Shown here in pieces: positions 45,470 through 59,009 of a stretch of 64,000 bases of DNA. This DNA comes from Chirona hameri (lineage: Eukaryota > Arthropoda > Thecostraca > Balanomorpha > Balanidae), in assembly GCA_036785665.1 (NCBI GenBank), contig JAXIVJ010000479.1, positions 164,190-228,189 of the forward strand. The letters run 5' to 3'. Each line of letters begins with the position of its first letter. Positions within the stretch are counted from its first letter, which is position 1. The position numbers and the translations under genes were made by a program. The notes beneath the pieces are model-generated. The model saw only the letters and a program-made list of their open reading frames with translations, did not search any database and was not told the DNA's origin.

Positions 45470-46701
45470 AGAGGAACGTGTGACGCTCAGGAAATGGCAC
45501 AGATCGTGTGTCTTAACCCATTGTCTACTTCGTTAATTTATGCATGGATTTGAGAGGGATTTTATCGGTTATATTTTCTGCTCGATGTTGTTCGGATATC
45601 GGCAGAAGTTCCATGAGAATAAAGTATTGCCTTAATCCCCTATCTACAGCCCATTGGTCAATATAGTTTCCGAGATGGATTGCCCTATAACGGAGTGTCT
45701 CAAATCGTTGAGAAATGGACCAATCAATGATTTTATTGTGGACAAAAATGTTAAAGTGATGTTCACCAACCAATGATGTTCTTAAACCTTGACTTATGTT
45801 ATCTAACCTATGAAGTTGTTTTGTGTGAACGAAACCTTTTTTTACGAAGTTTGACCTTTTCATTTTCAAAATGAGCCTCAAGTGTCATCTATATTGCAAC
45901 TTCCATTGTTGTCTCGAGTGACCGTCACATAGCGGCAATGTTCATCATGGTAATATTTTGTGTTCAATGGTCTCTGTCGTGGTCGTAGTCAGTCGTCGTC
46001 ATTTTTAAGTTTCTGGTATGTCGTTTGTGGCGGGTGCGACATGAATTAGATTTATACAATTTATGGTACTCCTACATCCCACTAATAGCCTATTAAAGGA
46101 CCATAACATGGCATATTATGCCATATATATGCCAATTATGCTAAGTCATCGCAATTATAAATCGTTTGCGCAGCATATATCAATTGAAAATGATTTGGAA
46201 AATATCGTTGTGAAACTCGAGGGAGTGACAGATCGAAGTGATTGTATTTGGATTCAAAATCATTTTCAGTTTCATTTAACACCTTTAAAGTCTCTTATCG
46301 AACTGGAATGCTCGCGATATAGTATAGTGAATATGTCGCACAAGATGTATGTATAAAAATGCCGACAAAAGTTGAATACTATGTCATTTCTTCCATAATA
46401 GAGATAAAGTCATTTTCTAAGTATCTGTTTCGGTTCGACTATTATCCAAAGACAGCAAAAAAGGTTGAGAAAACATCGAAAAGCGTCAACCCTGCCGGTA
46501 AAATGAGCCGTGTACTGCCAGACGGACGGAGCACCAAACCAGACAGGCCGCATTTGACGTTATGGGTCAAGCACAATGTATGTGCGGACATTTAGGTCCT
46601 TGATATGCATCAAAAACTGTATCAAATCCAGTGCAACATTCCAAAGTGAATATTTTCCGAATTATTTGAGCAAAGCCATTTTTCCAAAGACGATTATCTG
46701 C
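45470..46701. other. Unique DNA with unassigned frames
   Basis: A 118-codon frame at 45525-45881 (-) and a 97-codon frame at 46063-46356 (+) look protein-like in composition, but I cannot match them to a family. They may be decayed transposon ORFs. No other feature is evident. Confidence 0.3.
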
Positions 46702-47873
46702 TTAACCTGCGCCGTGCCGGTGCTCGGCGCCAACTTCATCGTGCCGGGGGGTGTTTAGACACCCCCTTCCAACTCGAAAACTAAAAGGACCAGAAAGACG
46801 CAAAAAGCGCGTTCGAAAGCTCTCGACAAGCACATTTGAAAGTACATCAGATTTGTTTTCCTAAAACCAATATTGAGGTCACCAGAGGTCATCGAAAGTC
46901 AAATTCTCCAGTTTTAGGACTCCGTTCCAGAAGCCCCCAGATATCACAGGAACTATGCTAGCTACGAACAAAAAAAAAACAGCAATGGAAAGCTATTGAA
47001 ACAGGCAATGGACAAAGCGTCATCAGATTTTAGCTCAGGTCAATAGTTTAGGCTCCAGAGCTCATCAAATGTCAAACATGCTATTTTTTACAAAACAGTT
47101 TTTCACGAATAGCTTTTTACCTAAAAACGACAAGGCAATAATGATAATGCCATCGTGTTTGCCTAGTCAAGGCGCTTCAATTCATATCATATTAGTGTTG
47201 ACCAGGTTAGGTCAACTTCAAAATTTGACCCCAGGACAAGTTCAAATGGTGACCCAAGTAGGTCATGTTGCATATGGGAAGACGTACCTCGATGAGACAA
47301 ACACATTGGTGTCGGTTTCACTTCTCTATCGTCCTTATGTCGAGAGTTATTGACATACAACGGTTGGTGACCTCGTATGACCTCGGCTGACCTTGCAGGG
47401 GTCAGTGAACAAAAACAGTACCTAGATCATCAAGAATGTCCTATAATAACATGATTCAGAAGGAATTAGACTGATAGCTTGCGTATCCTTGGAATAGGAA
47501 GCATTTGAATATTTTCCCGTTGACTTAATGGGAGGTCACGAAATTGACCCGACCTTAGGTCGCTGATATGAAAAATACAAGATAAAACAAATTGTAGATA
47601 CATATGACCTTATGAAATCCTGTAAGTATAAAACCGATCATCCAAAAACTGTGACTGTGGTACGACCACAAGTTATTTTGGAGGTGGGGTCACGTGACCT
47701 GGTCTGTTGACCTGACCTGAGATGACCCGAGGTATTTTGTTTACATAATGTGCGCAATTGATGCCCAAACAGCTGTGCCAAAAACGGCGGCGCTGCGCGC
47801 CGCCGTTTTTTCGCTATCCTCGAAAAACCTGAGGGGGAGGGGGTCTAAACACCCCCGGCACGGCGCGGGTTAA
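46702..47873 (+). mobile_element. TTAA-flanked MITE, GCGCCGTGCC family (core B), member 2
   Basis: TTAA at 46702-46705 and 47870-47873 flank CCTGCGCCGTGCCGG and CCGGCACGGCGCGGG. The left hairpin is GGGGGTGTTTAGACACCCCC. The interior aligns end to end with 22774-23931. A perfect 13-bp palindrome (47781-47793 / 47797-47809, AAAACGGCGGCGC) lies about 60 bp inside the right end. No ORF. Confidence 0.92.
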
Positions 47874-48163
47874 GTTTAAAATACCGGGCATTCACGTTTT
47901 TATATGTATATTTGATTAATTAATTTAAATTGTCTTTATATTAGCCACTGATGCAATGCAGTTGGTAGTTGGCAGTTAAAAATGCGTTTCCGACGTGAAT
48001 TTCCCCTGAATTATTTCAGCAAAGTCAGTTTCGGAAAGCTAATAATTAAATTTAATTTAATGTGTCGGGCATCTTGGGTTTTCTATGTCGATTTGTTAGG
48101 GTAGGGTATAATTTACCCTAATGAGCGATACTTTTAGCGGTAACTCAACAAGGGATACTGGGT
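47874..48163. other. Unique AT-rich DNA
   Basis: Nothing recognised. Confidence 0.4.
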
Positions 48164-49497
48164 TTCCGAAGCAGACTTGTCAACGATTCAATGTGAATCG
48201 ACTACTTTTGATTGAATCATTCATATTTCAAATGAATGACTCATGAATCGATTCACCTCATGCGCAAACCTGTTGTGAGTCACTGATTGAATCATTCATA
48301 CAGAGAAAATAGGCTGATTGAATCATTCATTGCTCAAAGAATCATTCTTTTTTGGTCGAACAGCATAAACTGTCCACAAAATGTGCCAGCGGCCCAGCAT
48401 TCATCTGTGCTCCTGTGGATAAACCAGGCACTTAATAGCCAATTATGAGCTCTGTGTCCTGAGCTGTAGCCTGTAACTCATCTATGCGTAAAGAAAGCGA
48501 GGCTTTGTGTCCAACTCCAGTGGGCACAAAGCCACCGTTCAATCAGCCCTAACTAGGTGAATACCTTGAAACTGGTAGGGTTAGGGGTAGGTACCTAAAT
48601 ACTTAGAAAAAGTAACTACTCATACTTTGGTTCATAAACCACACAGTACACGCACACCTTTTTCACACGAAAAATTATCAAAAGGTACCCACCTTTTCCT
48701 ATTTTCTAGGCACCCATATCAAAAACTAAATCATAAACAAACGTTTGCATGACCTCCGCATGTCCCAAATATCACTGTCGCATCGGCGCCGCTTTATTCC
48801 ACATCATGCTTTATAAAAAATAATACCTAATGCAAAATCAAAATACATGTTCTATTCGCTTAAAAAAGTGAAACGTAAATCATTAATGCTTTTGGAACTT
48901 GGAATTTGCAATTATAATAAATATTATAAATATAATTTTATAATCAAAATAAACACACGCGTGTCCAATTGGCTCACATTCACATTCACATTCGAACACA
49001 CATTCGCGGACTATTTGGATTGGCTTCAAAATTGGTACACAGATAGATCACGACCTAGTGATCATTCTGGTAAAATCTTAGAGTCGCACATTCAAAATCA
49101 AAGGAGTTAGAGTAAGTCAGATAAGTTTAAGGTCAAATAGCGGACTATTCCGATTTGCATGCAAATTCGCACACTGGTAGAACATAACCTCTTTATCACG
49201 CTCATGAAATCTTAGAGTTGCACATTCAAAATCAAAGGAGTTAGACAAAGGAGTCGACACTTCCCTGTAATGTTGAGTGATTGAATCAAGACTGAATCAT
49301 TCATTATGGTAATGTTGAGTGATTGAATCATGATTGAATCATTAATTATGGTAATGTTGAGTGATTGAATCATGATTGAATCATTCATTATGGTAATGTT
49401 GAGTGATTGAATCATGATTGAATCATTAATTATGGTCCGTGAATCACTGTGAATCGACTCATGACAAATATGAATCATTGACAAGTCTGTTCCGAAG
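48164..49497. mobile_element. hAT-like element with 8-bp TSD TTCCGAAG
   Basis: TTCCGAAG at 48164-48171 and 49490-49497 flanks CAGACTTGTCAACGATTCA and its near-exact inverse TGAATCATTGACAAGTCTG. CA-starting TIRs with an 8-bp target duplication define hAT transposons. Subterminal regions at both ends are rich in TGATTGAATCATTCAT motifs; on the right these form a 42-bp tandem repeat, four copies (49262-49438). No transposase is readable; the 87-codon frame at 48847-49110 is not recognised. Confidence 0.85.
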
Positions 49498-51184
<1,687 letters not shown>

Positions 51185-52795
51185 ACCTGCCGCCTTTAGG
51201 AGCATCACAGCCACTGACCCGCCGCCTTTAGGAGCATCACAGCCACTGACCCGCCGCCTTTAGGAGCATCACAGCCACTGACCCGCCGCCTTTAGGAGCA
51301 TCACAGCCACTGACCCGCCGCCTTTAGGAGCATCACAGCCACTGACCCGCCGCCTTTAGGAGCATCACAGCCACTGACCCGCCGCCTTTAGAAGCATCAC
51401 AGCCACTGACCCGCTGCCTTTAGGAGCATCACTGTCACTGACCCGCCGCCTTAAGGAGCATCACAGCCACTGACCTGCCGCCTTTAGGAGCATCACAGCC
51501 ACTGACCCGCCACCTTTAGGAGCATCACAGCCACTGACCTGCCGCCTTTAGGAGCATCACAGCCACTGACCCGCCGCCTTTAGGAGCATCACAGCCACTG
51601 ACCCGCCGCCTTTAGGAGCATCACAGCCACTGACCCGCCGCCTTTAGGAGCATCACAGCCACTGACCCGCCGCCTTTAGGAGCATCACAGCCACTGACCC
51701 GCCGCCTTTAGAAGCATCACAGCCACTGACCCGCTGCCTTTAGGAGCATCACTGTCACTGACCCGCCGCCTTTAGGAGCATCACAGCCACTGACCTGCCG
51801 CCTTTAGGAGCATCACAGCCACTGACCCGCCGCCTTTAGGAGCATCACAGCCACTGACCTGCCGCCTTTAGGAGCATCACAGCCACTGACCCGCCGCCTT
51901 TAGGAGCATCACAGCCACTGACCCGCCGCCTTTAGGAGCATCACAGCCACTGACCCGCCGCCTTTAGGAGCATCACAGCCACTGACCTGCCGCCTTTAGG
52001 AGCATCACTGTCACCAATTTCAGACGGAACAGACACTATTTCACAGCCACTGACCTGCCGCCTTTAGGAGCATCACTGTCACCAATTTCAGACGGAACAG
52101 ACACTATTTCACAGCCACTGACCTGCCGCCTTTAGGAGCATCACTGTCACCAATTTCAGACGGAACAGACACTATTTCACAGCCACTAACCTGCCGCCCT
52201 TAGGAGCATCACTGTCACCAATTTCAGACGGAACAGACGCTATTTTACAGCCACTGACCCGCCGCCTTTAGGAGCATCACTGTCACCAATTTCAGTCGGA
52301 ACAGGCACTATTTTACAGCCACTGACCCGCCGCCTTTAGGAGCATCACTGTCACCAATTTCAGACGGAACAGACACTATTTTACAGCCACTGACCCGCCG
52401 CCTTTAGGAGCATCACTGTCACCAATTTTAGACGGAACAGACACTATTTTACAGCCACTGACCCGCCGCCTTTAGGAGCATCACTGTCACCAATTTCGGA
52501 CGGAACAGACACTATTTTACAGCCACTGACCCGCCGCCTTTAGGAGCATCACTGTCACCAATTTCAGACGGAACAGACACTATTTTACCGCCACTGACCC
52601 ACCGCCTTTAGGAGCATCACTGTCACCAATTTCAGACGGAACAGACACTATTTTGCAGCCAATGACCCGCCGCCTTTAGGAGCATCACTGTCACCAATTT
52701 CAGACGGAACAGACACTATTTTACAGCCACTGACCCGCCGCCTTTAGGAGCATCACTGTCACCAATTTCAGACGGAACAGACACTATTTTACAAA
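51185..52795. repeat. Composite 32-bp / 68-bp satellite
   Basis: 51185-52010 is a 32-bp repeat (AGCCACTGACCCGCCGCCTT then TAGGAGCATCAC), about 26 copies, with a higher-order block of ten units (320 bp) repeated. From about 52000 each 32-bp unit is followed by TGTCACCAATTTCAGACGGA and ACAGACACTATTTCAC, giving a 68-bp repeat, about 12 copies. The change happens at one junction. Confidence 0.95.
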
Positions 52796-52911
52796 CGTGG
52801 ATACTCTGTCACATGCTATTGTGGTATATGCATAGAGTGGTTTGCGAAACGAAGACTATTATTTCGGTGAGTTATTTATGCTGCAGTGATATTGCATCAG
52901 TCAAGACAGCC

Positions 52912-53392
52912 CTGCGTCCATTAGTCGTGTGATATCCACAGTCGTGTAAAGCCTTCAATCCATTAGTCGTGTGATATCCACAGTCGTGTAAAGCCTTCAA
53001 TCCATTAGTCGTGCGCTATCCACAGTCGTGTAAAGCCTTCAATCCATTAGTCGTGTGATATTCACAGTCGTGTAAAGCCTTCAATCCATTAGTCGTTCGC
53101 TAACTACATTCGTGTAAAGCCTCCAATCCATTAGTCGTTCGCTAACTACAGTCGTGTAAAGCCTTCAATCCATTAGTCGTCCGAAATTCACAGTCGTGTA
53201 AAGCCTTCAATCCATTAGTCGTTCGCTAACCACAGTCGTGTACAGCCTTGCATCCATTAGTCGTGCGCTAACCACAGTCGTGTAAAGCCTTCAATCCATT
53301 AGTCGTGCGCTATCCACAGTCGTGTAAAGCCTTCAATCCATTAGTCTTGCGATATCCACAGTCGTGTAAAGCCCTGAATCCATTAAAACTGA
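52912..53392. repeat. 42-bp minisatellite, ~11 copies
   Basis: The unit is TCCATTAGTCGTGTGATATC followed by CACAGTCGTGTAAAGCCTTC and AA. Variants GTTCGCTAAC/GTGCGCTATC are interspersed. Confidence 0.95.
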
Positions 53393-53981
53393 TCTCAAGT
53401 ATCTGTAATTCAATAATGATACAACCAGCGTGACAGATAAGTGACTTAATTGAATATTTATAGGAGCTTTGGTATCAAATTGTTATTTTTCAGATTTGCA
53501 AGGGTATTGGAGACGTATTGTCATTATTGGAAACTGCTGAAACGATACATCGTGAGGTTTGGGGAAGACAAACCATGCACAGATGCCGGTGTAATATGTA
53601 TGACAATGGTTGGTACTTAGTTAATTAGGTGAGCCAATCAAGTAGAGTTGATAATGGCTAGTGTACTAGGTGTGCCAGTGTAATGAACATGACTAGTTGA
53701 TGTATAAGGCATGTCGGTAGAGCAGATATGATAGCGCGCATAGGGTATGTGGCATGTAACACTTTTGTAATTTCAAGTAAATTACATTTTTTTTAATAAA
53801 TCTTTGTGTCTCTTCAAGCCGTGTTTGGAACTAGAAATGAGGAAGAGAAATGTCAAAATTAGTGTGACCCTGGGGTTAAAAGTATCTAGTGGTTTCAAAA
53901 TGAAAATCCGGAGTCACCAATGTGTTCTTTTAACCTTGAATCGAGAGAAATGCCCACTAGAATGTCCTATTATGAGTATGT
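53393..53981. other. Unique DNA, nothing identified
   Basis: No gene supported. Confidence 0.4.
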
Positions 53982-54063
53982 CCGCCCATGTAGCTCAGTC
54001 GGGAGAGCGCTGGCATTTGACCTCACCCGGTGTGGCAGGCCGGGTTCGAGTCACTTCGGCGCT
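53982..54063 (+). tRNA. tRNA-like sequence (tRNA pseudogene or SINE head)
   Basis: A strong A box TAGCTCAGTCGGGAGAGCG (53991-54009) and B box GGGTTCGAGTC (54042-54052) are spaced as in a tRNA. The 5' GCCCATG and the 3' CGGCGCTCGC do not pair as an acceptor stem, and the anticodon arm is unclear. A tRNA-derived SINE head is therefore more likely than a functional tRNA. The sequence downstream to about 54290 may be its body. Confidence 0.45.
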
Positions 54064-54901
54064 CGCTATTTGCCCTTGACTGAGATGGCCTGCGGCCGGT
54101 CGCGGCGGTCGCACTCAAGGTCAGGTGACGTCAGAGGGCGTCACATGACCTGGATATACCGGACCGTGTTCAGATATGTCAGGCACGTAAAACTTTCGAC
54201 TCTAAATTCTGCCGGCTGCCAGGAATTGCCCGATCGGACGGTAGGGGTCAGGACCTGCGCAACAAACTCTGCTTAGCGCGGCTCCGGACCTCGGAAACCC
54301 GTATATTCAAAAGGTTCGGACTAATTATTATTTTTTTAAAGAGTGGTCAAAATACAGCAAAAATAGGAATTGAATGTCCTATATGTCGTCTTAAACAGAA
54401 TCGACTGCAACATATCAGACACAGCCTCAATTAAACTCTGACCTCGGATATATTCTGATAAATTACACGCTGCCAATGATAAAATAATGTTATTTGAAAG
54501 AGCGCCACTGAACAATCGTGGCAGCCATTCGTCAACAATTGAAGGCAGCTATTCGTCAACAATTGCAAGATGTGTTGGTGCAATCCATCTAAACTTTTAA
54601 GTCGCTAAGCGATATAACGCCTTAATTTATCGAACAACTTTAATGCACGTTTTATATTGATTTTATTACAGTATTGGACTTGTCTAATTTCGTGCTGGGT
54701 ATGGCTATGAGTTTTATCTGTACGCTAGCTTTCGGCGACGACATTAGTATCGCTTTACATAATTTTGAATTGATTCTGTATACCAGCAATGTAATTTGAA
54801 CGCCTAAGGAGCTGGGCTGATTAAAAGTGGCACATTTCATTACTGACTGCTGCCGTTTTAATGTCGATCTCGAAGATGAGTTAAATTGACATCAACAGAA
54901 C
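54064..54901. other. Unique DNA, one short direct repeat
   Basis: ATTCGTCAACAATTG occurs twice at 54525-54565. Nothing else recognised. Confidence 0.4.
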
Positions 54902-55402
54902 TTATCCCGCCATTCACTGGGGTTTCAGCCGAACGCCATTGACTGGGGTGGGGGGGGGGGAATATCGCCCCTGGTTATCTTCCGAACCAATGTTTGCAGC
55001 GCAACGCGCAAGGCGGCATTCGAAATATCTCAATGAGGAGCATCTAAAACATACTCGAACTTTTCAAATTGAGGTCACATATCAGGTCACGGTCAGGTCA
55101 ATGGTCAAAATATCGAGGCATTTGAGTATATGGGTCATCTTTGTTATACAAAGCCTTCGATGACGATCATCATCACCCAAAGTGCTCTTAAAGGTATAAT
55201 ACACATCCCACATGAGCTAAAGTAAGATTGTTGGCAAAGGTCAAGGTCAGGTCACAACAGGTCACTATGCGCAAAAGATCTACGAAAGTCATGCGACACA
55301 TCTTTTATGGATATTTTACACGTATAATTCGATAGTGATAGTCTGTTTACCACCTGGCCTAATTTAAGTGAATATACTGTCAAGATCAGGTCCAAGGTCA
55401 GT

Positions 55403-56443
55403 GGCCAATTTCACAAAGAAGTTAGTAATCACACATGTTTGCGATTACAAACGCAAGAAAATATTGCAAACCTCACAAAAAGCTATTTCACAAACATTCA
55501 CCACCTCTGAATTACCGATTGTAAAGCAAATTGTAAACACAAATCTTAGTATAGCAGAAAATGTGAAATCAAGAACGTTTGGTTTAAAGTTGATGCTAAT
55601 GACAAATAATTTGATTGTTAACGAATTGATTTAACAAATATTTACAATATGGTTTATTCTTTATTCAAAATAAAATTATTTATAGCAAGAATTATCTTTT
55701 AATAAAACATTTCATCGGAATACAAACTCTGATCGTAAAAATACATCTTGTTAAGCATTGTAAGCAGAATTTGCCCATTTACCGGGTGGGGGAGCATAAT
55801 GATAACAACAGAACTACTCTCAAAAGAAAGATCATTGAATTTCTCGACCATTTTTTTCACCTAACCTAGCCGATTTCCTAAGTCGTAAAGAGTGAAAGTT
55901 CACTGCACATTGCACAAGACATCGTTGACCGCTACATTTCTATCGCCATGCGGTTTCTCCGCGCGGAGGCGCCCCTCACATCATAGCGCAATCGGTAAGG
56001 TGAAGTGGACTCCAAAAGCCGGTGATTCCTGTTCGAATCTCTCGGGATTTTGTTTTCTTCTCTTCAGCTATACCTATGTATAAACTAAACCATTACCTTA
56101 ACAATCTGGGGAACGTAACAAACTCACCAAGAAAATAACCTCAACAGTAAAACAACGTCAACTATCAATGCAGTTTCTGAAATTCAGAACCTCTGACCCA
56201 CTGGAATTACAAGTTTGTAATTGCAAACATTTCCTCACTCCCGTCAACCTTTGAGAAATAGAACATGTGCAATTGCAAACATTTCTACAAACAATATCTT
56301 TGTAAACTAGTTTGTAAACAGCAAATTGAGATTTACTGCCCTAAAGTTTTGTGAAATCCAAACTACAAACACGTGTACAAATTATTTGTAATAATAAAGA
56401 AATTCTTTGCAATTACAAACTTTTTTTCTTTGTGAAATTGGCC
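55403..56443. mobile_element. Nested TIR element (GGCCAATTTCACAAAGAA ends)
   Basis: GGCCAATTTCACAAAGAA at 55403-55420 and its exact inverse at 56426-56443 bound 1.04 kb inserted in core-A DNA. The palindromic GGCC makes the exact target duplication ambiguous. Subterminal regions repeat TTTGTAAAC and ATTACAAAC motifs, like binding sites in hAT-type ends and also forkhead-type GTAAACA sites. The centre carries a tRNA-like segment. No transposase. Confidence 0.8.
55977..56050 (+). tRNA. tRNA-Trp-like pseudogene or SINE head
   Basis: A box TAGCGCAATCGG (55984-55995), a GGACTCCAAAAGCC anticodon-arm-like segment (the loop would read CCA, tryptophan) and B box GTTCGAATCT (56031-56040) are in tRNA order. 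The acceptor stem is not clean. It is located inside a transposon, which argues for a pseudogene or SINE. Confidence 0.45.
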
Positions 56444-56995
56444 GCCGGTCGCATAACGTCAAAAATTGAAATGGATAAATCTTAGTAAAAAAGGCATGTT
56501 TCTGGACCGCTTTCGACTTAGAAATGCAGTGGTGACGTTTATTTGTTCTTAGATGGTCATTATATACCTTTGAAACCCAGTTTAAGCAAAATACGTCATG
56601 ATCTTTCGACAAAAATCGATCTTTTGAATTTTAATAGTCAAAATAAAAACATAACAAATCCGAGATAGCCATTTTGTAGCCAATGCCATTTTCTATCTTT
56701 GGACGTTTCTTATTGCATTTTGCTCAAAATATGGCCTTTGTACGATCTGTTAAAGTTTAGACGATTTTTTTTTTGTCAAGCTCGTGCGTAGTAACGTCAC
56801 TAAATACGCTATATTTCGAAGGAAAAAATCGACGAAATTGCTTCATGTTTGCTCTGAAGACGTCAAATTGATGTAGGAGAAGGTATTCAAACTTTCACGC
56901 TGATTGCTCCATTTAAAACAGAGAAGCTATTGCGAAAGTTCGTCAGGGGGAGGGGAGGCGTTTTTTATCCCCCCCCCCAGTCAATGGCGGGTTAT

Positions 56996-57679
56996 CTGGG
57001 CAATTCCAGGACAGATCACCAATGCATGTTAACCACACCCTCTTAGCTTTCGCTTCAATTTGATGTATGGGGTTACTCTGGGCGCTGCTTTCGATTTTTG
57101 AACTTGTACGACCGTCAGGTCACGTGGTCACAAGATACAGGTCAGCAAAAATTCAGGTCTAGGTCAAACATCCAATTACGTGTGTAATTATATCTTCATG
57201 ATGAAAGTAGACATGACGGTAAACTCATACATTATTAGTAAGATGAAGACACAGGGAATATGATGACATACAAATTTAGCCTCCAAGGTCACTATTCGAT
57301 AACTTGACCATATGACCTTCATGTCAGGTCAGAGTCAGCCCTGTTTGTCCGCTTATTTTGTTTTAATCGATACAAAGGTTTAGGTGTATATTTAACACTA
57401 GGAAACCTTAAAAACTGACAAAAGTTGGTGGGGCAGAACATAAAAATGGTGGGGCCAAAAGTCGCCCCACCATCTGAATAGGAAACTCCACCTGTGGTAG
57501 ACAGTCAAAGAAGACCACGTTTGTAATATTACCGTCAGCTGACTACTCTTCTTCTATTAGAGACCTGAAGTCTGAAGAACACCATAAACTGCAGGGGGGG
57601 GGGGGGGATTACTGAACTAAAGGTCAAATACTAGCAGTGTTGAATTTAATCAGACTTTTTACAGGTAGGTAAGACAACA
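56996..57679. other. Degenerate AGGTCA-bearing DNA, no gene
   Basis: TGACCT/AGGTCA hexamers recur (57110-57150, 57290-57340), as in core A/B, but no ends are seen. A short G-run is at about 57595-57606. Confidence 0.4.
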
Positions 57680-58250
57680 TTAACGCCGGACACATCCTAA
57701 TGCCATACTTTTCATGCTATTAGTGATGAAGTTGATACCGACACACTACACTTTAACACCGGACACATCCTAATGCCACACTTTTCATGCTATTAGTGAT
57801 GAAGTTGATACCGACACACTACACTTTAACGCCGGACACATCCTAATGCCATACTTTTCATGCTATTAGTGATGAAGTTGATACCGACACACTACACTTT
57901 AACACCGGACACATCCTAATGCCATACTTTTCATGCTATTAGTGATGAAGTTGATACCGACACACTACACTTTAACACCGGACACATCCTAATGCCATAC
58001 TTTTCATGCTATTGGTGATGAAGTCGTTACCGACACACTACATCACCAATAGCATGCAAAGTATGCTGTTAGGGCGTGTCCGGGGTTACAGTTGTTTATC
58101 CTGTTTTCTCCCTTCAAACTGACAACCCTTTGCCTGGGATGACTTTCAGACAACACACCACCAATAACATGAAAGTTTGATGTCTTGAGATGTCCCAAAT
58201 TACCACAACACCACCAATAACGTGCCAAGTCTGATGTGTTGACATGTAAG
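57680..58250. repeat. 73-bp satellite built from an element end, closed by inverse copies
   Basis: Five near-identical 73-bp units start TTAACRCCGGACACATCCTA and contain TTTTCATGCTATTRGTGATG. At 58044-58087 an inverse copy follows (CACCAATAGCATG..GTCCGGGGTT), and two more diverged inverse copies appear at about 58158-58195 and 58208-58245. The unit thus behaves as a terminal inverted repeat that has been tandemly amplified on one side. Confidence 0.85.
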
Positions 58251-58985
58251 TTTACCCTACTTGCTATGCGATTTATTTTATCCACTTTTTGAGCAACTAT
58301 ACTATTAATTATTTTAACTTAACCTTACCTTGAACTCTGAAGCAGGGAAGCAGTTTCTTCACAGAATTGCTCAAAACAATTTTAACATGCGTCGCTTTCG
58401 ATTTTCGAAAGCGACGATCGCTCAAAATCGAGGTTTTAAAATGGTGCCATCATGCCCCCATGGTCACTGGTCATCAATCTTAAATATACTCTGGGTTTAC
58501 AAATTTGTTCCAAAATGTATACCAGTTTCTACTATGCAGCGAAGTTGGCTGATAAAACCAGCGGATCCGCGGGTTGGACGGCGGGGAGTCTCTCGTTCAA
58601 AGTCAATGAGTGGTCTTCCGCGGTTCTCCAAAACCGCTGACGACTGAAATAGTAGTTTGCAGACAACTTGGTAGTTTGTATGGTCTATAAAAGTAACTAT
58701 ATTTGTGGTCTAATATGCTGCCATTCTGGTGGTGCCAAACTGATATCACTGTTGCTATGTGGGACGCATGTTTTCGGTAGACTGTGGGACAGCATTTTCA
58801 TGTGTGAACCATAATTATGGCCTGACAATTCAGTAGAAATTGCCTTTGAATATCCCACTATTCGATGTAAAAAGCGCACGCATGCAAAAATGCAGCATGC
58901 GCCTCCTCTGATAGATCATTTGTGATGAAAAATTAGCCAACCTGGCAAGAAAAAGACAAATTTTGTTCTCCGACGTCGTCCAGCA
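58251..58985. other. Unique DNA with a perfect hairpin
   Basis: CGTCGCTTTCGA..TCGAAAGCGACG (58390-58416) is a 12-bp-stem hairpin. The frame 58330-58647 passes through it and is not recognised. Confidence 0.4.
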
Positions 58986-59009
58986 GGACGGGGCATTTTA
59001 CCGATTCCA

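Larger units (their letters stand above)
54902..56995 (+). mobile_element. TTAT-flanked MITE, CAGTCAATGGCGGG family (core A), with nested insertion
   Basis: CCCGCCATTCACTGGGG (54906 on) and CCCCAGTCAATGGCGGG (ending 56991) are near-exact inverse copies flanked by TTAT on both sides (54902-54905; 56992-56995). The left end has the tip doubled (CGCCATTGACTGGGG again at about 54935), and both ends have G/C-run tracts. Core-A sequence is split by another element at 55403-56443. AGGTCA clusters lie at 55070-55110 and 55240-55265. No transposase. Confidence 0.85.

Noticed and set aside
53982..54063. A functional tRNA gene
   Set aside because: A and B boxes are good, but the acceptor stem does not pair and the anticodon arm is not defined. 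A SINE head or pseudogene is more likely.
54902..56995. Calling the TTAT-flanked element a different superfamily
   Set aside because: Its TIR and interior match the TTAA-flanked relatives at 32.6 and 60.2 kb, so a variant target is the simpler explanation.
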